From Longirhabdus pacifica (GTDB lineage: Bacteria > Bacillota > Bacilli > Paenibacillales > DSM-105158): a stretch of 64,000 nucleotides of DNA. The notes below the pieces were generated by a model, which was not told the DNA's origin, ran no database searches, and worked only from the letters and a program-made list of their open reading frames with translations. Shown one piece after another: positions 49,098-58,023 of this stretch. Location: contig NZ_QXJP01000013.1 of assembly GCF_004115085.1 (NCBI RefSeq), positions 38,306 through 102,305 on the forward strand. The letters are read 5' to 3'. The position numbers and the translations under genes are program-made. Within the stretch, counting starts at the first letter, position 1; each line of letters opens with the position of its first letter.

Positions 49098-50168
49098 TTA
49101 GTTAAAAATATCTACGATGTTCTGACTGATAGATTGACTATTTTCTTTCATCCAGTTCCAATCGTACGCTAACACTTTAATATCTCCTACATTTGCACGA
49201 AGATCTGTTGTGATATCTGCTCTACCAGGAAGCAAGTAAGCTTCAGCAACTAGTGCTTGTGCTTCATCAGATAACAAATAATCAATAAACAATTTTGCAT
49301 TTTCCACATTGTTTGCATCTTTTAAAATCATAGCAGGTCGAGGATTAATAACCGTACCGCTAGCAGGATATACGATATCAATAGGCTCACCTTGCGCTTT
49401 TGCACTGTATGCCATATAATCTACTCCGGCCATAACCACACTTTTTGCACCCGTAATGACTGGATTTAATGCTTCTTTATTCGCACCAGCCATCGCCACT
49501 TCGTTACCAGCTAAGTCTTCAAACAAATTCCATCCTTCTTCACCAACTTGGTTCATATAACCACTTACAAAATCGAGTGCAGATCCAGATAGCGTTGGAT
49601 CAGGGAAATTAACGACACCTTTCCACTGTTCTCCAGTAAGGTCACTCCAGTCCGTTGGTGGCTCATCCACTAAATTAGTGTTATATGTCATACCTAATGC
49701 AGAAGCGCTGTACCCAAAATAGTGATATGCTTCATCTACCCATCCATCATTCAATTTATCTGCATTTTTTGCTTCACTATAGCTTTGTGTCATTCCATCT
49801 TCTTTCAAGCCCATCGCAGCTGGCCATGAAGCAAGCACGACGACGTCAGCAACTGGGTTATTTTTCTCTGCTTCCAAGCGACCCAGCACTTTACCTGTTG
49901 TCGCCTGATATTGTTCTACTTTAATTCCTGAACTTGCCTCAAAACCTTCTAAAATGGATTGTGCTAATCCTTTTGGGCCTGCACTGTAAATCACTAGCTT
50001 GTCGCTTTTTTCTTCCGTTGCAACTACTTCCTCTTCGTTAGCATTATTTTGCCCATTAGTTTGTAAATCCGTTTCAGATGAGTCTGTGTTACCACTTCCA
50101 CATGCCGCTAGCATAACAATAAATAATAAACCTACTACACTTTTCAATACGTTAGCTCTTTTTTTCAT
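49098..50168 (-). CDS. ABC transporter solute-binding lipoprotein
   Basis: 356 residues. Lipoprotein signal ending MLAACG, with Cys23 as the lipid anchor, then a Ser/Asn/Glu-rich linker. The binding domain begins KLVIYSAGPKGLAQSILEGFE and contains FPDPTLSGSALDFVSGY, typical of the FbpA-like class. The double-Tyr iron motif of FbpA is not obvious, so an organophosphonate or similar anion is as likely as iron(III). Start overlaps the ATPase stop by 4 bp. Confidence 0.9.
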   Translation of the reverse strand: MKKRANVLKSVVGLLFIVMLAACGSGNTDSSETDLQTNGQNNANEEEVVATEEKSDKLVIYSAGPKGLAQSILEGFEASSGIKVEQYQATTGKVLGRLEAEKNNPVADVVVLASWPAAMGLKEDGMTQSYSEAKNADKLNDGWVDEAYHYFGYSASALGMTYNTNLVDEPPTDWSDLTGEQWKGVVNFPDPTLSGSALDFVSGYMNQVGEEGWNLFEDLAGNEVAMAGANKEALNPVITGAKSVVMAGVDYMAYSAKAQGEPIDIVYPASGTVINPRPAMILKDANNVENAKLFIDYLLSDEAQALVAEAYLLPGRADITTDLRANVGDIKVLAYDWNWMKENSQSISQNIVDIFN

Positions 50169-51154
50169 AGTAATACTTCCTCCTTATCATGATTGAAAAA
50201 TTGAATATGTTGTGGAGAGACAAATACATTGACGTTCTCCCCTATTTGCATACGACGATTATAGTATGTAGTCCACGTCATACCATCCGCTATGTGCAAC
50301 GTGATTTCATACCTTTCCCCTTGATAACTCACGTTACTAACGACAGCTTTCCATGATCGATCCCCTGCATGGTTAGATGTAAAATGAACATGTTCCGGTC
50401 GTACCATTTGCATGTCATGCACAATCCAATTGGATTTACCAACAAAATTAGCTACAAAAGCATCTTCAGGCTTACTGTAAATACTTTCTGGGCTACCATG
50501 TTGCAGCAACTTCCCTTGTTGCATCACCATGATGTTATCTGACATCGACATGGCTTCTTCTTGATCATGCGTCACGTATACAGCTGTGAGACCAAAATTC
50601 CGAACTAGCTCCAATATTTCTCTGCGCATTTCTTCCCGCAACATCGCATCTAGTGCACTGAGTGGCTCATCAAACAAAATTAACTTTGGTTTAATGGCAA
50701 TCGCTCTAGCAAATGCAACACGTTGCTGTTGACCTCCAGAAAGTTGATGCGGGTGTCTCTTCTCTAATCCTTCTAGCCGAACAGCTTTTATCGCTTCTTC
50801 CACTCTTGCTGCCAAGTTTTTTGTATCTTTGGTTGCTCGCAGTCCGAAAGCTACATTTTCAAATACGGTCAAATGGGGCCACAATGCGAATTCTTGGAAC
50901 ACCATACCCAGTTTCCGTTGATGTACCGGTCTGTTTATTTTGCGTTTTGTGGAAAACATGCAATGTTCAGCAAAGTAAATATCACCGTAGTCAGGGGTTT
51001 CTAGGCCAGCGATCAATCGAAGTAGTGTCGTTTTTCCGCAACCTGATGGTCCAAGAAGTGATGTAAACTGCCCTGAAGGAAAATGCATGTTCATGGATTC
51101 AAGCACTACCTGCGTTCCATATGACTTACTCACGTCTTGCATTAGTACATCCAT
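50165..51154 (-). CDS. ABC transporter ATP-binding protein (FbpC/PotA type)
   Basis: 329 residues. Walker A GPSGCGKTT, Q-loop VFQEF, signature LSGGQQQRVAFARA, Walker B LILFDEPLSALD and H-loop VTHDQEEA, all intact. The C-terminal 90 residues form a TOBE-like regulatory domain (MVRPEHVHF). It is the first gene of the importer operon and faces a LysR regulator across a 250-bp shared control region. Confidence 0.93.
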   Translation of the reverse strand: MDVLMQDVSKSYGTQVVLESMNMHFPSGQFTSLLGPSGCGKTTLLRLIAGLETPDYGDIYFAEHCMFSTKRKINRPVHQRKLGMVFQEFALWPHLTVFENVAFGLRATKDTKNLAARVEEAIKAVRLEGLEKRHPHQLSGGQQQRVAFARAIAIKPKLILFDEPLSALDAMLREEMRREILELVRNFGLTAVYVTHDQEEAMSMSDNIMVMQQGKLLQHGSPESIYSKPEDAFVANFVGKSNWIVHDMQMVRPEHVHFTSNHAGDRSWKAVVSNVSYQGERYEITLHIADGMTWTTYYNRRMQIGENVNVFVSPQHIQFFNHDKEEVLL

Positions 51155-51203
51155 TGCTTTCCCTACCCTTCTTTAAGTTAATTCCATCATAAGGAGTGAA
51201 AGT

Positions 51204-51224
51204 CATATGGAGATTAAGCATATG
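51204..51224. promoter_or_regulatory. Paired CATATG boxes between the ABC operon and lysR
   Basis: Two palindromic CATATG hexamers with 9 bases between them, about 50-70 bp upstream of the ABC ATPase start. A regulator site is possible but not shown. Confidence 0.25.
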
Positions 51225-51255
51225 TAAATGATGTGTTAAATATTGTATTAGTATA

Positions 51256-51284
51256 TTGTTATCATCATAGATTTTCTCTATAAT
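51256..51284 (+). promoter_or_regulatory. Sigma-A promoter of the lysR gene
   Basis: TTGTTA (51256-51261), 17 bases, perfect TATAAT (51279-51284). Confidence 0.6.
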
Positions 51285-51405
51285 GAGAGGCGGAAGAAAT
51301 GAGTAGAGTAAGATATTTTTCTGTATTTTAGTAAAATTTTATTATTTTTTAGTAAAAAGTGATTGTGATAGATTTAGAAGTTTTGTTGTGGGAGGGATAC
51401 AATCC

Positions 51406-52308
51406 ATGAATTTAATAAAGCTACAGATAGTTGTTTTCATCCACCGATATCAAAAAATTACGACAGTGGCAGAAGCATTAGGGGTAAAACAACCAACCGT
51501 TACTTTTCATATGCAAAGTTTAGAGAAGGAATACGGAGTGAAGTTATTTGACCAACGTGCTGGCAAAGTCATGCTTACCGATGCAGGACAGTCTTTACTA
51601 CATTATGCTACTCGAATCACCGCTTTAGCGAAACAATCAGAACGAATGATGGATGAACATCGCTCTCCCGAACTAGGAAAGCTGCACATTGGAGCAAGTT
51701 ACGTTCCCGGTACGTATATATTGCCCCAACTTATTTCACAATTTGCTGTGCTATATCCGAAAGTCACCATTACTTTGACCATTAAACCTGCTTCTATCAT
51801 TAAAGAAATGCTGCACGAACACAGCATTGACATTGGATTTATATCCGCACAACCTGCTGAACAACCGGACTTACAAACAACATTAGTATGCAACGATCCA
51901 CTCGTTGTCGCTTTTGCTGTCGACCATCCATTCCATCGCTTCAATCAGCTTCCAGATCCCCATGTCATTGCTGCGGAACCATTCATTGTTCATGACAACA
52001 GCTCCACAACTCGGCAGATGACAATGCAGTGGAGTAGCTTAAACGATGTTACGTTGCAGCATCAGATTGAATTCGACTCATTAGAAGCCATTAAACGTGC
52101 TGTCCATATGAATTTGGGGATTACGTTTATCTCACGCATTGCGGTAGATGAAGAACAATCACTAGGTTTGCTTGATTACCTCCCTTTTCCATCACACCAT
52201 ATGGCGCGGAACATTTATGCTTGTTATCATGAAGATCGCTTGTTGACGAAACGAATGGAATCATTCTTGCAATTACTAGATGATGATAATAGATTGCGGA
52301 ATACATAA
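51406..52308 (+). CDS. LysR-family transcriptional regulator
   Basis: 300 residues from ATG 51406 after GGGAGGG; the in-frame start at 51388 is rejected. N-terminal winged helix: VAEALGVKQPTVTFHMQSLEKEYGVKLFDQ, then LTDAGQSLLHYA. The effector domain starts KLHIGASYVPGTYILPQLI. It faces the ABC importer and MBL-hydrolase operon, so that operon is its likely target. It is similar in architecture to CysB/CynR-like activators that sense the transported nutrient. Confidence 0.93.
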   Translation: MNLIKLQIVVFIHRYQKITTVAEALGVKQPTVTFHMQSLEKEYGVKLFDQRAGKVMLTDAGQSLLHYATRITALAKQSERMMDEHRSPELGKLHIGASYVPGTYILPQLISQFAVLYPKVTITLTIKPASIIKEMLHEHSIDIGFISAQPAEQPDLQTTLVCNDPLVVAFAVDHPFHRFNQLPDPHVIAAEPFIVHDNSSTTRQMTMQWSSLNDVTLQHQIEFDSLEAIKRAVHMNLGITFISRIAVDEEQSLGLLDYLPFPSHHMARNIYACYHEDRLLTKRMESFLQLLDDDNRLRNT

Positions 52309-52318
52309 TGTTACAGCG

Positions 52319-52429
52319 TCATTCATGCGCATCTGCTAGTAGAAAAGTTTGAATATGTGAAGCAATTTCTTCTGGGTGAGTTAAGGTAAACATGTGGTCT
52401 GCGTTACATGTTATATTTTTCCGTATTTG
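52319..52429 (-). pseudogene. C-terminal remnant of an alpha/beta hydrolase
   Basis: In one minus-strand frame the bases read ITCNADHMFTLTHPEEIASH and then IQTFLLADAHE before a stop at 52319. DHMFTLTHPEEIASHI is the usual C-terminal signature of small alpha/beta hydrolases, with the catalytic His. No upstream part or start exists; the reading ends after about 35 codons. A deletion has left only the tail. Confidence 0.6.
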
Positions 52430-52445
52430 TATATACGTCAGGAAA

Positions 52446-52504
52446 AGCCACTAAAGACATTGTCGATAACAACCTTTACCTTTTCGACATGTCCCTTAGT
52501 GGCT
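52446..52504 (-). terminator. Long hairpin after the small secreted-protein gene
   Basis: AGCCACTAA...GTCGA pairs with TCGACAT...TTAGTGGCT (about 18 pairs); TTTTCC follows on the minus strand. It may also serve lysR from the other side. Confidence 0.6.
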
Positions 52505-52549
52505 CCAAATCTACCTTTTATGCATTAATGCTAATTTTCGTTCACTCTT

Positions 52550-52801
52550 TTAAGAGTTTGGTTCATAATAACATAACCATCTTACCTCATACCAGTCTAT
52601 GCATGATGTCCTAGTATAAAAAATCCATCTATTTGTAATATAATCATACGCCCCCATAGTAGATGGAGTATTTTCTGGGTTAGGATATTCACTTTTATAA
52701 TAAATAGCGTTAATGAAAGAGGCTGCGGTAGCTGAGTTATAAGGGATAAGCATACCTATCATAAATGCAAAGATCAATGTTGATAGTAATAATTTTTTCA
52801 T
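52550..52801 (-). CDS. Small secreted protein of unknown function
   Basis: 83 residues with a clear signal peptide (MKKLLLSTLIFAFMIGMLIP, cleavage near ATAA). The mature part of about 55 residues is rich in Tyr, Trp and Pro with two Cys (RTSCIDWYEVRWLCYY) that could form a disulphide. RBS AGGAG is good and a hairpin terminator follows. No family recognised. Bacteriocin-like, inhibitor or matrix roles are all possible. Confidence 0.7.
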   Translation of the reverse strand: MKKLLLSTLIFAFMIGMLIPYNSATAASFINAIYYKSEYPNPENTPSTMGAYDYITNRWIFYTRTSCIDWYEVRWLCYYEPNS

Positions 52802-52981
52802 TATATCACTCCTAATAATTTGAATTTTATAACTTATTTAATATATTATCATAATTAGTAGATAAAAAAACCTATATTAACAAATTTTATTTAAATTATT
52901 GTAAAAATATTCTGTTTATTTTTTGCTCTCTTCGTGTACGTGATATAAAAGACTCCTAAAAAAATAATACATCACGAATTT

Positions 52982-53050
52982 AACATGTTTAATGACAATC
53001 AAACATGTCTTACCTCTATGACTTAACAAACACAAACATGTTAGCATGTT
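52982..53050. promoter_or_regulatory. Cluster of AACATGTT-like boxes
   Basis: AACATGTT, AAACATGTC, AAACATGTT and GCATGTT occur within 70 bp, the first two as the inverted pair CATGTTT/AAACATG. They lie upstream of the small secreted gene in an otherwise featureless AT-rich 320-bp gap (52802-53121). Confidence 0.3.
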
Positions 53051-53121
53051 ACAGATTTTTGTAAGTGAAATTTTAAAATAAATCTAATTGATTTATAGTC
53101 TCCTTTATGTTTGATGGATTT

Positions 53122-53592
53122 TTATGCATGAATAAAGGTGTTGATTTGCTTTTGATGATGCTGTTCGTGTTGTATTATTCCTTGCATATACGAAGATAAC
53201 GTCAATTCATTTTTACCAATATAAAAGGATGAGGAGTAATGTGCTTCTGGAATTAATTCTAACTTATGTTTGATCCTTGTATTGATTTGTATGTAACGAT
53301 TCATTAATTCACTTTGTGAGAACTGATTCCGCGCCGAATCTGCTGCTTCTGTATTCACATCTTCCGCGTTTTTAGTAAACACTTTCAATGTATGACCTGG
53401 TTTGAACAACTCCAGTCTATTTTCTAATAACATGCTTGACCATGCAGTTAAATGTCCAACGATTTCTGCTGTAGACCATTTCCCCTCCTCTACTGGCTCT
53501 AACCACTGTTGTTCACTCACATTTCTCAGCGTTTTGCCCCAATGGATAAAATCATCATATTGCTGCAATATATTTTCCCGTTTTAAACTCAA
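53122..53592 (-). CDS. DinB-like four-helix metalloenzyme
   Basis: 156 residues from a TTG at 53592, eight bases after AGGGGG; an in-frame TTG at 53622 would overlap the MFS gene. Helical throughout with the DinB metal pattern: His in VGHLTAWSSM and two later His in QHEQHHQKQI. DinB superfamily members include thiol-dependent transferases of the YfiT/BstA type used in bacillithiol metabolism or detoxification. It follows the MFS exporter closely in the same direction, perhaps as a resistance pair. Confidence 0.82.
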   Translation of the reverse strand: MSLKRENILQQYDDFIHWGKTLRNVSEQQWLEPVEEGKWSTAEIVGHLTAWSSMLLENRLELFKPGHTLKVFTKNAEDVNTEAADSARNQFSQSELMNRYIQINTRIKHKLELIPEAHYSSSFYIGKNELTLSSYMQGIIQHEQHHQKQINTFIHA

Positions 53593-53608
53593 CTTCAATT
53601 CCCCCTTT

Positions 53609-54814
53609 TTATTTTTCAACAAAATATGTTCTTTTCGAGGGTCGTAATACTGCTATGAAGAGTATTGTTGCAAATATTGTACCTATTACAGCAAGTACAA
53701 GGCATACTATTTGCAAGGAAAACCACTCAGATGCTAGTCCTAGGATTAATGTGAAAAAAATTTGCAGCATGGCTTGAATCATTTCAGCAATGCTTCCAAA
53801 TCTGCCCATTATATTTGTAGGAACATTGTTTTGAAAAAACGTAGCATATCCTGTATTGGCAAAAGCTATAAAGAATCCAAGGAATACAAAAGAAAATACT
53901 GCTGAAATGAAATTAAAGGATGCGTAAAACATAATATATCCGATGGATGCAAGTACCATCCCACCGCCAAGATAATACTTTACATTCACCAACCTTGTTA
54001 CCATTGCTGAAACAGCAGCACCTATCACTGCGCCAATGCCCGCAATACTTACCATCAAACCATAATCTTGATCAGATAAGGTAAGGCTTTGTTTAATAAA
54101 TGTTACTTCTTGTGAATCTAATGCAAATGCAATGAGCATGGATAGTTGAAACAAAATATAAACCGTGATAAAAAATGTTGCTTTTTTTGCGAAACGTAGA
54201 ACCACGCTCCAATCTTCCAGTATCGTTTTCATATGTATAGATACTTTCATCCTATGTTCATCCTTTTCTATATTTGGCAGAAAATAAATGATGCATGCAC
54301 ATATAAAAAAAGTGATAGCATTAATAAAAATACATAGATTAGTTCCAAAAAGCATGATTAACATTCCACCGATGGCTGGGCCTAAAAGAAATGCACCAGA
54401 GCCTGTCATACTCATGATGGAATTGAATCTCTTTCTTTTTTCAGTTGGTACTAATTTCGTAATATAAACGGATGAACTTGGACCAAAAAATGTTCCTATC
54501 ATATGGATAAGCAAAAGTAGAGCATATATTGTCCATAAAGAGGTAATAAAAGGAAGAAGCATAATTAAACTGCCTCTCATAAGGTCAATTATCATCATTA
54601 ATTTTCTCTTATTCACTCGATCTACCACACTGCCTGCCCATGTGTTGGTCAAAAGCACTGCAATCGGTCTAATCACATACAAACCAGCAACCGCAGCCGC
54701 AGAACCAGTTATATTCAAGATCAAAATATTTAAAGCAATGAAATAAATCCAGTTACCTAGATGTGATATGCCAATTCCAAGTATTAAAAGAAAGGGGTTT
54801 TTCCATTCTTTCAT
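53609..54814 (-). CDS. MFS transporter (MFS_3 / Mef-like)
   Basis: 401 residues, 12 hydrophobic segments. The first loop motif is AGSVVDRVNKRKLM and the middle has GPAIGGMLIMLFG; this pattern is that of the enterobactin-exporter/macrolide-efflux branch. No RBS of high quality is seen (GAAGGTTG). It precedes the DinB-like gene and follows the 5'-nucleotidase gene by about 70 bp. Export of a drug or metabolite is likely; specificity unknown. Confidence 0.88.
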   Translation of the reverse strand: MKEWKNPFLLILGIGISHLGNWIYFIALNILILNITGSAAAVAGLYVIRPIAVLLTNTWAGSVVDRVNKRKLMMIIDLMRGSLIMLLPFITSLWTIYALLLLIHMIGTFFGPSSSVYITKLVPTEKRKRFNSIMSMTGSGAFLLGPAIGGMLIMLFGTNLCIFINAITFFICACIIYFLPNIEKDEHRMKVSIHMKTILEDWSVVLRFAKKATFFITVYILFQLSMLIAFALDSQEVTFIKQSLTLSDQDYGLMVSIAGIGAVIGAAVSAMVTRLVNVKYYLGGGMVLASIGYIMFYASFNFISAVFSFVFLGFFIAFANTGYATFFQNNVPTNIMGRFGSIAEMIQAMLQIFFTLILGLASEWFSLQIVCLVLAVIGTIFATILFIAVLRPSKRTYFVEK

Positions 54815-54883
54815 CTATTCAACCTTCTTCTACTTTTTTATATCTTTTCTTCTTTTCTCTTTTAATTATGATGATAACTAGCT

Positions 54884-55774
54884 TTATAATTCATCTTGCT
54901 TATACGGCACTCGACTGGCAGGAACTACTTCACTAGCAGGTTGAACATGAACATCCTGATCATCGAAGAAAATATGTGCATTAAACGCCTTTAACACTTC
55001 CTTTTTTTTAACACCTCCAAGAAAAAAAGCTTCATCCACTTTAACTCCCCAGTTTCTAAGCGTATATATTACTCTTTTATGCGCAGGACCGTTTCTCGCG
55101 GTCACAATTGCTATTTTTATTAATTGAGGTTCTTTATCTTTGATTACAGAAAGTGTTTTTAATAATTTTGCAAATGGTCCTTCTGGTAAAGCTTGTTTTG
55201 CATTCTCATGTTCATGAACTAAAAAAGCATCTAATCCATGGGATTTATAAATTCTTTCTGATTCCTCAGAAAACACAACTGCGTCCGCATCAAATGCAAT
55301 CCGAATTTGTTTATCATCAGGACTGTAATTCTCTGGCACATCATAAATTAATGCTGCTGCAAATCCACCATCGATAGCCTGTTGGACATCACCTTCATTT
55401 TTAGAAAGAAATAAGTCCGTCTTAAATGCACCTAGATACCTGGCTATATTTTCCCCACCAGTAAATGCTGCTCTAACAATATTTAAATCATGTGTAGCAA
55501 TAGAGTTAAACACTCGCAATCCTGTTTCTGGACTATTTCGCGAGATAATTATCACTTCAACAATCTGTTCATTAAATATATCATTTAAAGATAGTAATGC
55601 TTGAATAAGTGGAAATGCCGTTCCCTTATCCAAACACTCATCCTCATGTTCAAGCTGATACTGTGAATATGCATCTAAACCTTCTTTTTCATATATCTTA
55701 TTTTCTTCTTCTAGATTAAATAATGCACGTGAAGATATTGCAACAACTAACTTATTACTTAGATCATATGACAC
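54884..55774 (-). CDS. Cytosolic 5'-nucleotidase I-type protein
   Basis: 296 residues starting at GTG 55774 after AGGGGGC. HAD-like catalytic residues are spread as in the 5_nucleotid family: LVVAISSRALFNLEEEN at the start, ISRNSPETGLRVFNS, RIAFDADAVVFSEESE (Asp pair), TARNGPAHKRVI and a late FFDDQDVHV. Eukaryotic relatives (cN-I) remove phosphate from AMP. It stands just downstream of the RNPP regulator-peptide cassette, beyond a terminator. Confidence 0.85.
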   Translation of the reverse strand: MSYDLSNKLVVAISSRALFNLEEENKIYEKEGLDAYSQYQLEHEDECLDKGTAFPLIQALLSLNDIFNEQIVEVIIISRNSPETGLRVFNSIATHDLNIVRAAFTGGENIARYLGAFKTDLFLSKNEGDVQQAIDGGFAAALIYDVPENYSPDDKQIRIAFDADAVVFSEESERIYKSHGLDAFLVHEHENAKQALPEGPFAKLLKTLSVIKDKEPQLIKIAIVTARNGPAHKRVIYTLRNWGVKVDEAFFLGGVKKKEVLKAFNAHIFFDDQDVHVQPASEVVPASRVPYKQDEL

Positions 55775-55861
55775 ATCTTTGCCCCCTGTCCTTAATCCTT
55801 ATACTTATGTTTAATTAAAAGTTAAACTATTATTATCACTTATAAATAAGGTTTTATTCAA

Positions 55862-55922
55862 AAAAATCAAAAAATAAACGTCGATGATGGATACCAAAAC
55901 TCCTCAACGACGTTATTTGTTT
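55862..55922 (-). terminator. Terminator of the RNPP regulator-peptide operon
   Basis: AATA-ACGTCG and CGACGT-TTATT arms, loop of about 25 bases with some inner pairing, then TTTTTTGATTTTTT on the minus strand. It begins three bases after the peptide stop. Confidence 0.75.
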
Positions 55923-55925
55923 ATT

Positions 55926-56063
55926 TCATTCACCAACATTATAAGTATATAACATGACATGTCCTTCATCACCTTGGCTTGCATGTACATTTTGTCCTAA
56001 AAATCCTGAGAAGCTAGCAATTAATAATGCTGTTAACATAATAGATAAAAGTATTTTTTTCAT
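55926..56063 (-). CDS. Secreted signalling-peptide precursor (Phr/NprX-like)
   Basis: 45 residues, too short for usual gene callers. Signal peptide MKKILLSIMLTALLIASFSG with cleavage likely at VHA (about residue 28), leaving SQGDEGHVMLYTYNVGE. The start ATG overlaps the stop of the upstream regulator (ATGA) and follows GGAAGGGG; a terminator follows. This is the arrangement of rap-phr, nprR-nprX and plcR-papR pairs, in which a C-terminal fragment of the exported peptide is re-imported by an oligopeptide permease and binds the regulator. The exact mature peptide cannot be read; it most likely lies in the last 5-10 residues. Confidence 0.75.
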   Translation of the reverse strand: MKKILLSIMLTALLIASFSGFLGQNVHASQGDEGHVMLYTYNVGE

Positions 56064-57352
56064 ATTCTACGCCCCTTCCCGTTTGTTTTGTTTATTATGT
56101 TAATATACATTTCATTAAGTTGTCCAGTATACTTTGCGTTTATCCCACTCTCATTAAAATGTTGAAATATGTTATTGCTAATATAAATAAATTCTTCAAA
56201 AGCATTGATCTCTGTAAAGGCTTTAAGGCTTTGCATATAACTAATCATCCCATCATCAATAAGTCCCTGTCGTATTTGAAAATTACCTTTAATTTCAAAA
56301 TATTTTCCAACACTTAAATACTGTGAGTTTGATTCTGGTAAATTTAAGAATGTCAAAAATTCTTCATTTAAAAATAATTTTTGCATTTCATTATCATTAT
56401 TTAGATCATCATAAATTTTCAAAAGCTCTATTACTACATACAGTTGTTGCGGCTTGCTAATTTTATTTAGACACTTTTCTAACATCGGTATTGCAATGGT
56501 ATATTCTTTTTTTGCTACTTTCACAATGGCAATAGTATAGGTTACAAACTCATTCACAAACGTGTATTCATAGTGTATAAATGTATTCAATTCGTGCTCA
56601 ACTTCGTCATATTTTCTCATTTCATAATAAGCATTAATCATAGCACCATGCGCCCTTGCTTTTAACTCTGTGTTGCTTATTTTGAGTTCCAGACCTTTAG
56701 CACAAAATTCAATGCAATCTTCATATCTTTTAATACCAAACGCTTGTAAAGCCATGCGAAAATAATATACAGCTTTCTCTCTATCACTTAAGAAGTCTAT
56801 GTAGTACAATATTTCTTTTGCTTCATCAAATGTTTTCGCTTTTGTTTTTAAATTTGCTCTTTTAATTAAATATGCCTGCAATAAGCCTTTGGCAATATAT
56901 GGTGGAATACCACGCAGGCGAGCATACTCCGCAATCGTTACATACAATATCAATCTAATCTCTACATCTTCTGTCTTTGCAGCGTACTGATACAACGATT
57001 CTAGCGCATCCTCTGTCTCATGTTTGTCTGATTCTATGTATTTCAAAGCCAATTTGCGAACAAGTTGTGCATCAAAATCAGTTTCTGAAGTAATCTTAAT
57101 AAGCAATTCATGAAGAATTGGTGGCCTACTTTCTACATTTACATATCGATCTATGATTTTGTCATGTGGGATGTTTAGTTCATCTGCAAGCGTAAATATC
57201 GTTTTGAATTCCGGTCGCTTTGTGTCACCTTTTTCAATTTTACTAATGACACCCTTGTTGATTCCCAGCTTTTCTTGAAGTTGTCCCATGGTTACTTCGT
57301 TTCGTTCCCTATATTCTCTTACTAACTCTCCCAATGTTTCAATCTTCATCAT
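56060..57352 (-). CDS. RNPP-family quorum-sensing regulator (HTH plus TPR, NprR-like)
   Basis: 430 residues, close to NprR. The N-terminal XRE helix-turn-helix is residues about 6-60 (MGQLQEKLGINKGVISKIEKG). From about 75 to 420 the chain is entirely helical with TPR-like pairs such as AVYYFRMALQAFGIKRYEDCIE and YTIAIPMLEKCL, the peptide-binding superhelix of Rap, NprR, PlcR and PrgX. The downstream overlapping gene encodes its probable cognate peptide. Targets are unknown; nearby candidates include the 5'-nucleotidase and small secreted genes. Confidence 0.88.
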   Translation of the reverse strand: MMKIETLGELVREYRERNEVTMGQLQEKLGINKGVISKIEKGDTKRPEFKTIFTLADELNIPHDKIIDRYVNVESRPPILHELLIKITSETDFDAQLVRKLALKYIESDKHETEDALESLYQYAAKTEDVEIRLILYVTIAEYARLRGIPPYIAKGLLQAYLIKRANLKTKAKTFDEAKEILYYIDFLSDREKAVYYFRMALQAFGIKRYEDCIEFCAKGLELKISNTELKARAHGAMINAYYEMRKYDEVEHELNTFIHYEYTFVNEFVTYTIAIVKVAKKEYTIAIPMLEKCLNKISKPQQLYVVIELLKIYDDLNNDNEMQKLFLNEEFLTFLNLPESNSQYLSVGKYFEIKGNFQIRQGLIDDGMISYMQSLKAFTEINAFEEFIYISNNIFQHFNESGINAKYTGQLNEMYINIINKTNGKGRRI

Positions 57353-57573
57353 AACAACACTCCATTAAAATCAATAGAATCCAATAATTGAGTTCATTAT
57401 ACTAATAACCCCATGTCAAAGTAAGGGTAAAAATGTCGAGCATAAAATAAAATGGTAAAGAAAACTTACTTTAGTAGAAAGTTAGATTTTTGTTAATCAT
57501 CAGTCATACATGGTATAAATATAGTAAATCAATACGTTTTTTGATCACTCCATTTAGGTGAAAGGAACATCAT

Positions 57574-58023
57574 TCAACTAGAAAGTGAATTTGAAGCTTT
57601 TTTCACTGCCCAGCTTTGATGTTCATGATATAAAGATGCTGCCGCGTCAAGTGGTTTCATCCATTCAAGGAAGTGATCTTCTTCAGAAGAGACGTTCAAT
57701 AAGCGAAAATGGTTGCATAAATAAAAATGACCTTCGCTAATATAGTATTTTTGTTCTGTAGTAGAGTAAAAATACCTCTCTGCACATCCTATGAAGTTGC
57801 CGACTTCTACCTCCATTCCCACTTCTTCTATCGTTTCTCGTTTCAAACACGCTTCGTGCGTCTCATTATCTTCTATTCCACCACCAGGTAAAAAGAATTG
57901 ATTTCGACTTGTTCTAATGATAGCGATTACATTTTGCTCATTCTCTTTTCTAAACAACAAGCCGTACACAGCCGGTCTAAGCACATAGGCTACATCTTTT
58001 TCTTTTACTCCGAACGTAATCAA
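57574..58023 (-). CDS. Nudix hydrolase
   Basis: 149 residues, TTG start nine bases after AAGGAG. The Nudix box is complete: GGGIEDNETHEACLKRETIE then EVGMEV, with the metal-binding REx2EE. Length and the plain fold fit ADP-ribose, dNTP or cap-type pyrophosphatases; substrate unknown. It is a single gene between the RNPP cassette and the second SHAEG gene. Confidence 0.92.
   Translation of the reverse strand: MITFGVKEKDVAYVLRPAVYGLLFRKENEQNVIAIIRTSRNQFFLPGGGIEDNETHEACLKRETIEEVGMEVEVGNFIGCAERYFYSTTEQKYYISEGHFYLCNHFRLLNVSSEEDHFLEWMKPLDAAASLYHEHQSWAVKKASNSLSS

Noticed and set aside
49098..50168. Firm call of an iron(III)-binding protein
   Set aside because: The transporter type fits, but the adjacent Tyr pair typical of FbpA was not found, so the substrate is left open.
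57390..57412. TTGACA and TATAAT upstream of the RNPP regulator
   Set aside because: The two hexamers are only 12 bases apart, too close for a sigma-A promoter, though the -10 alone may be used.
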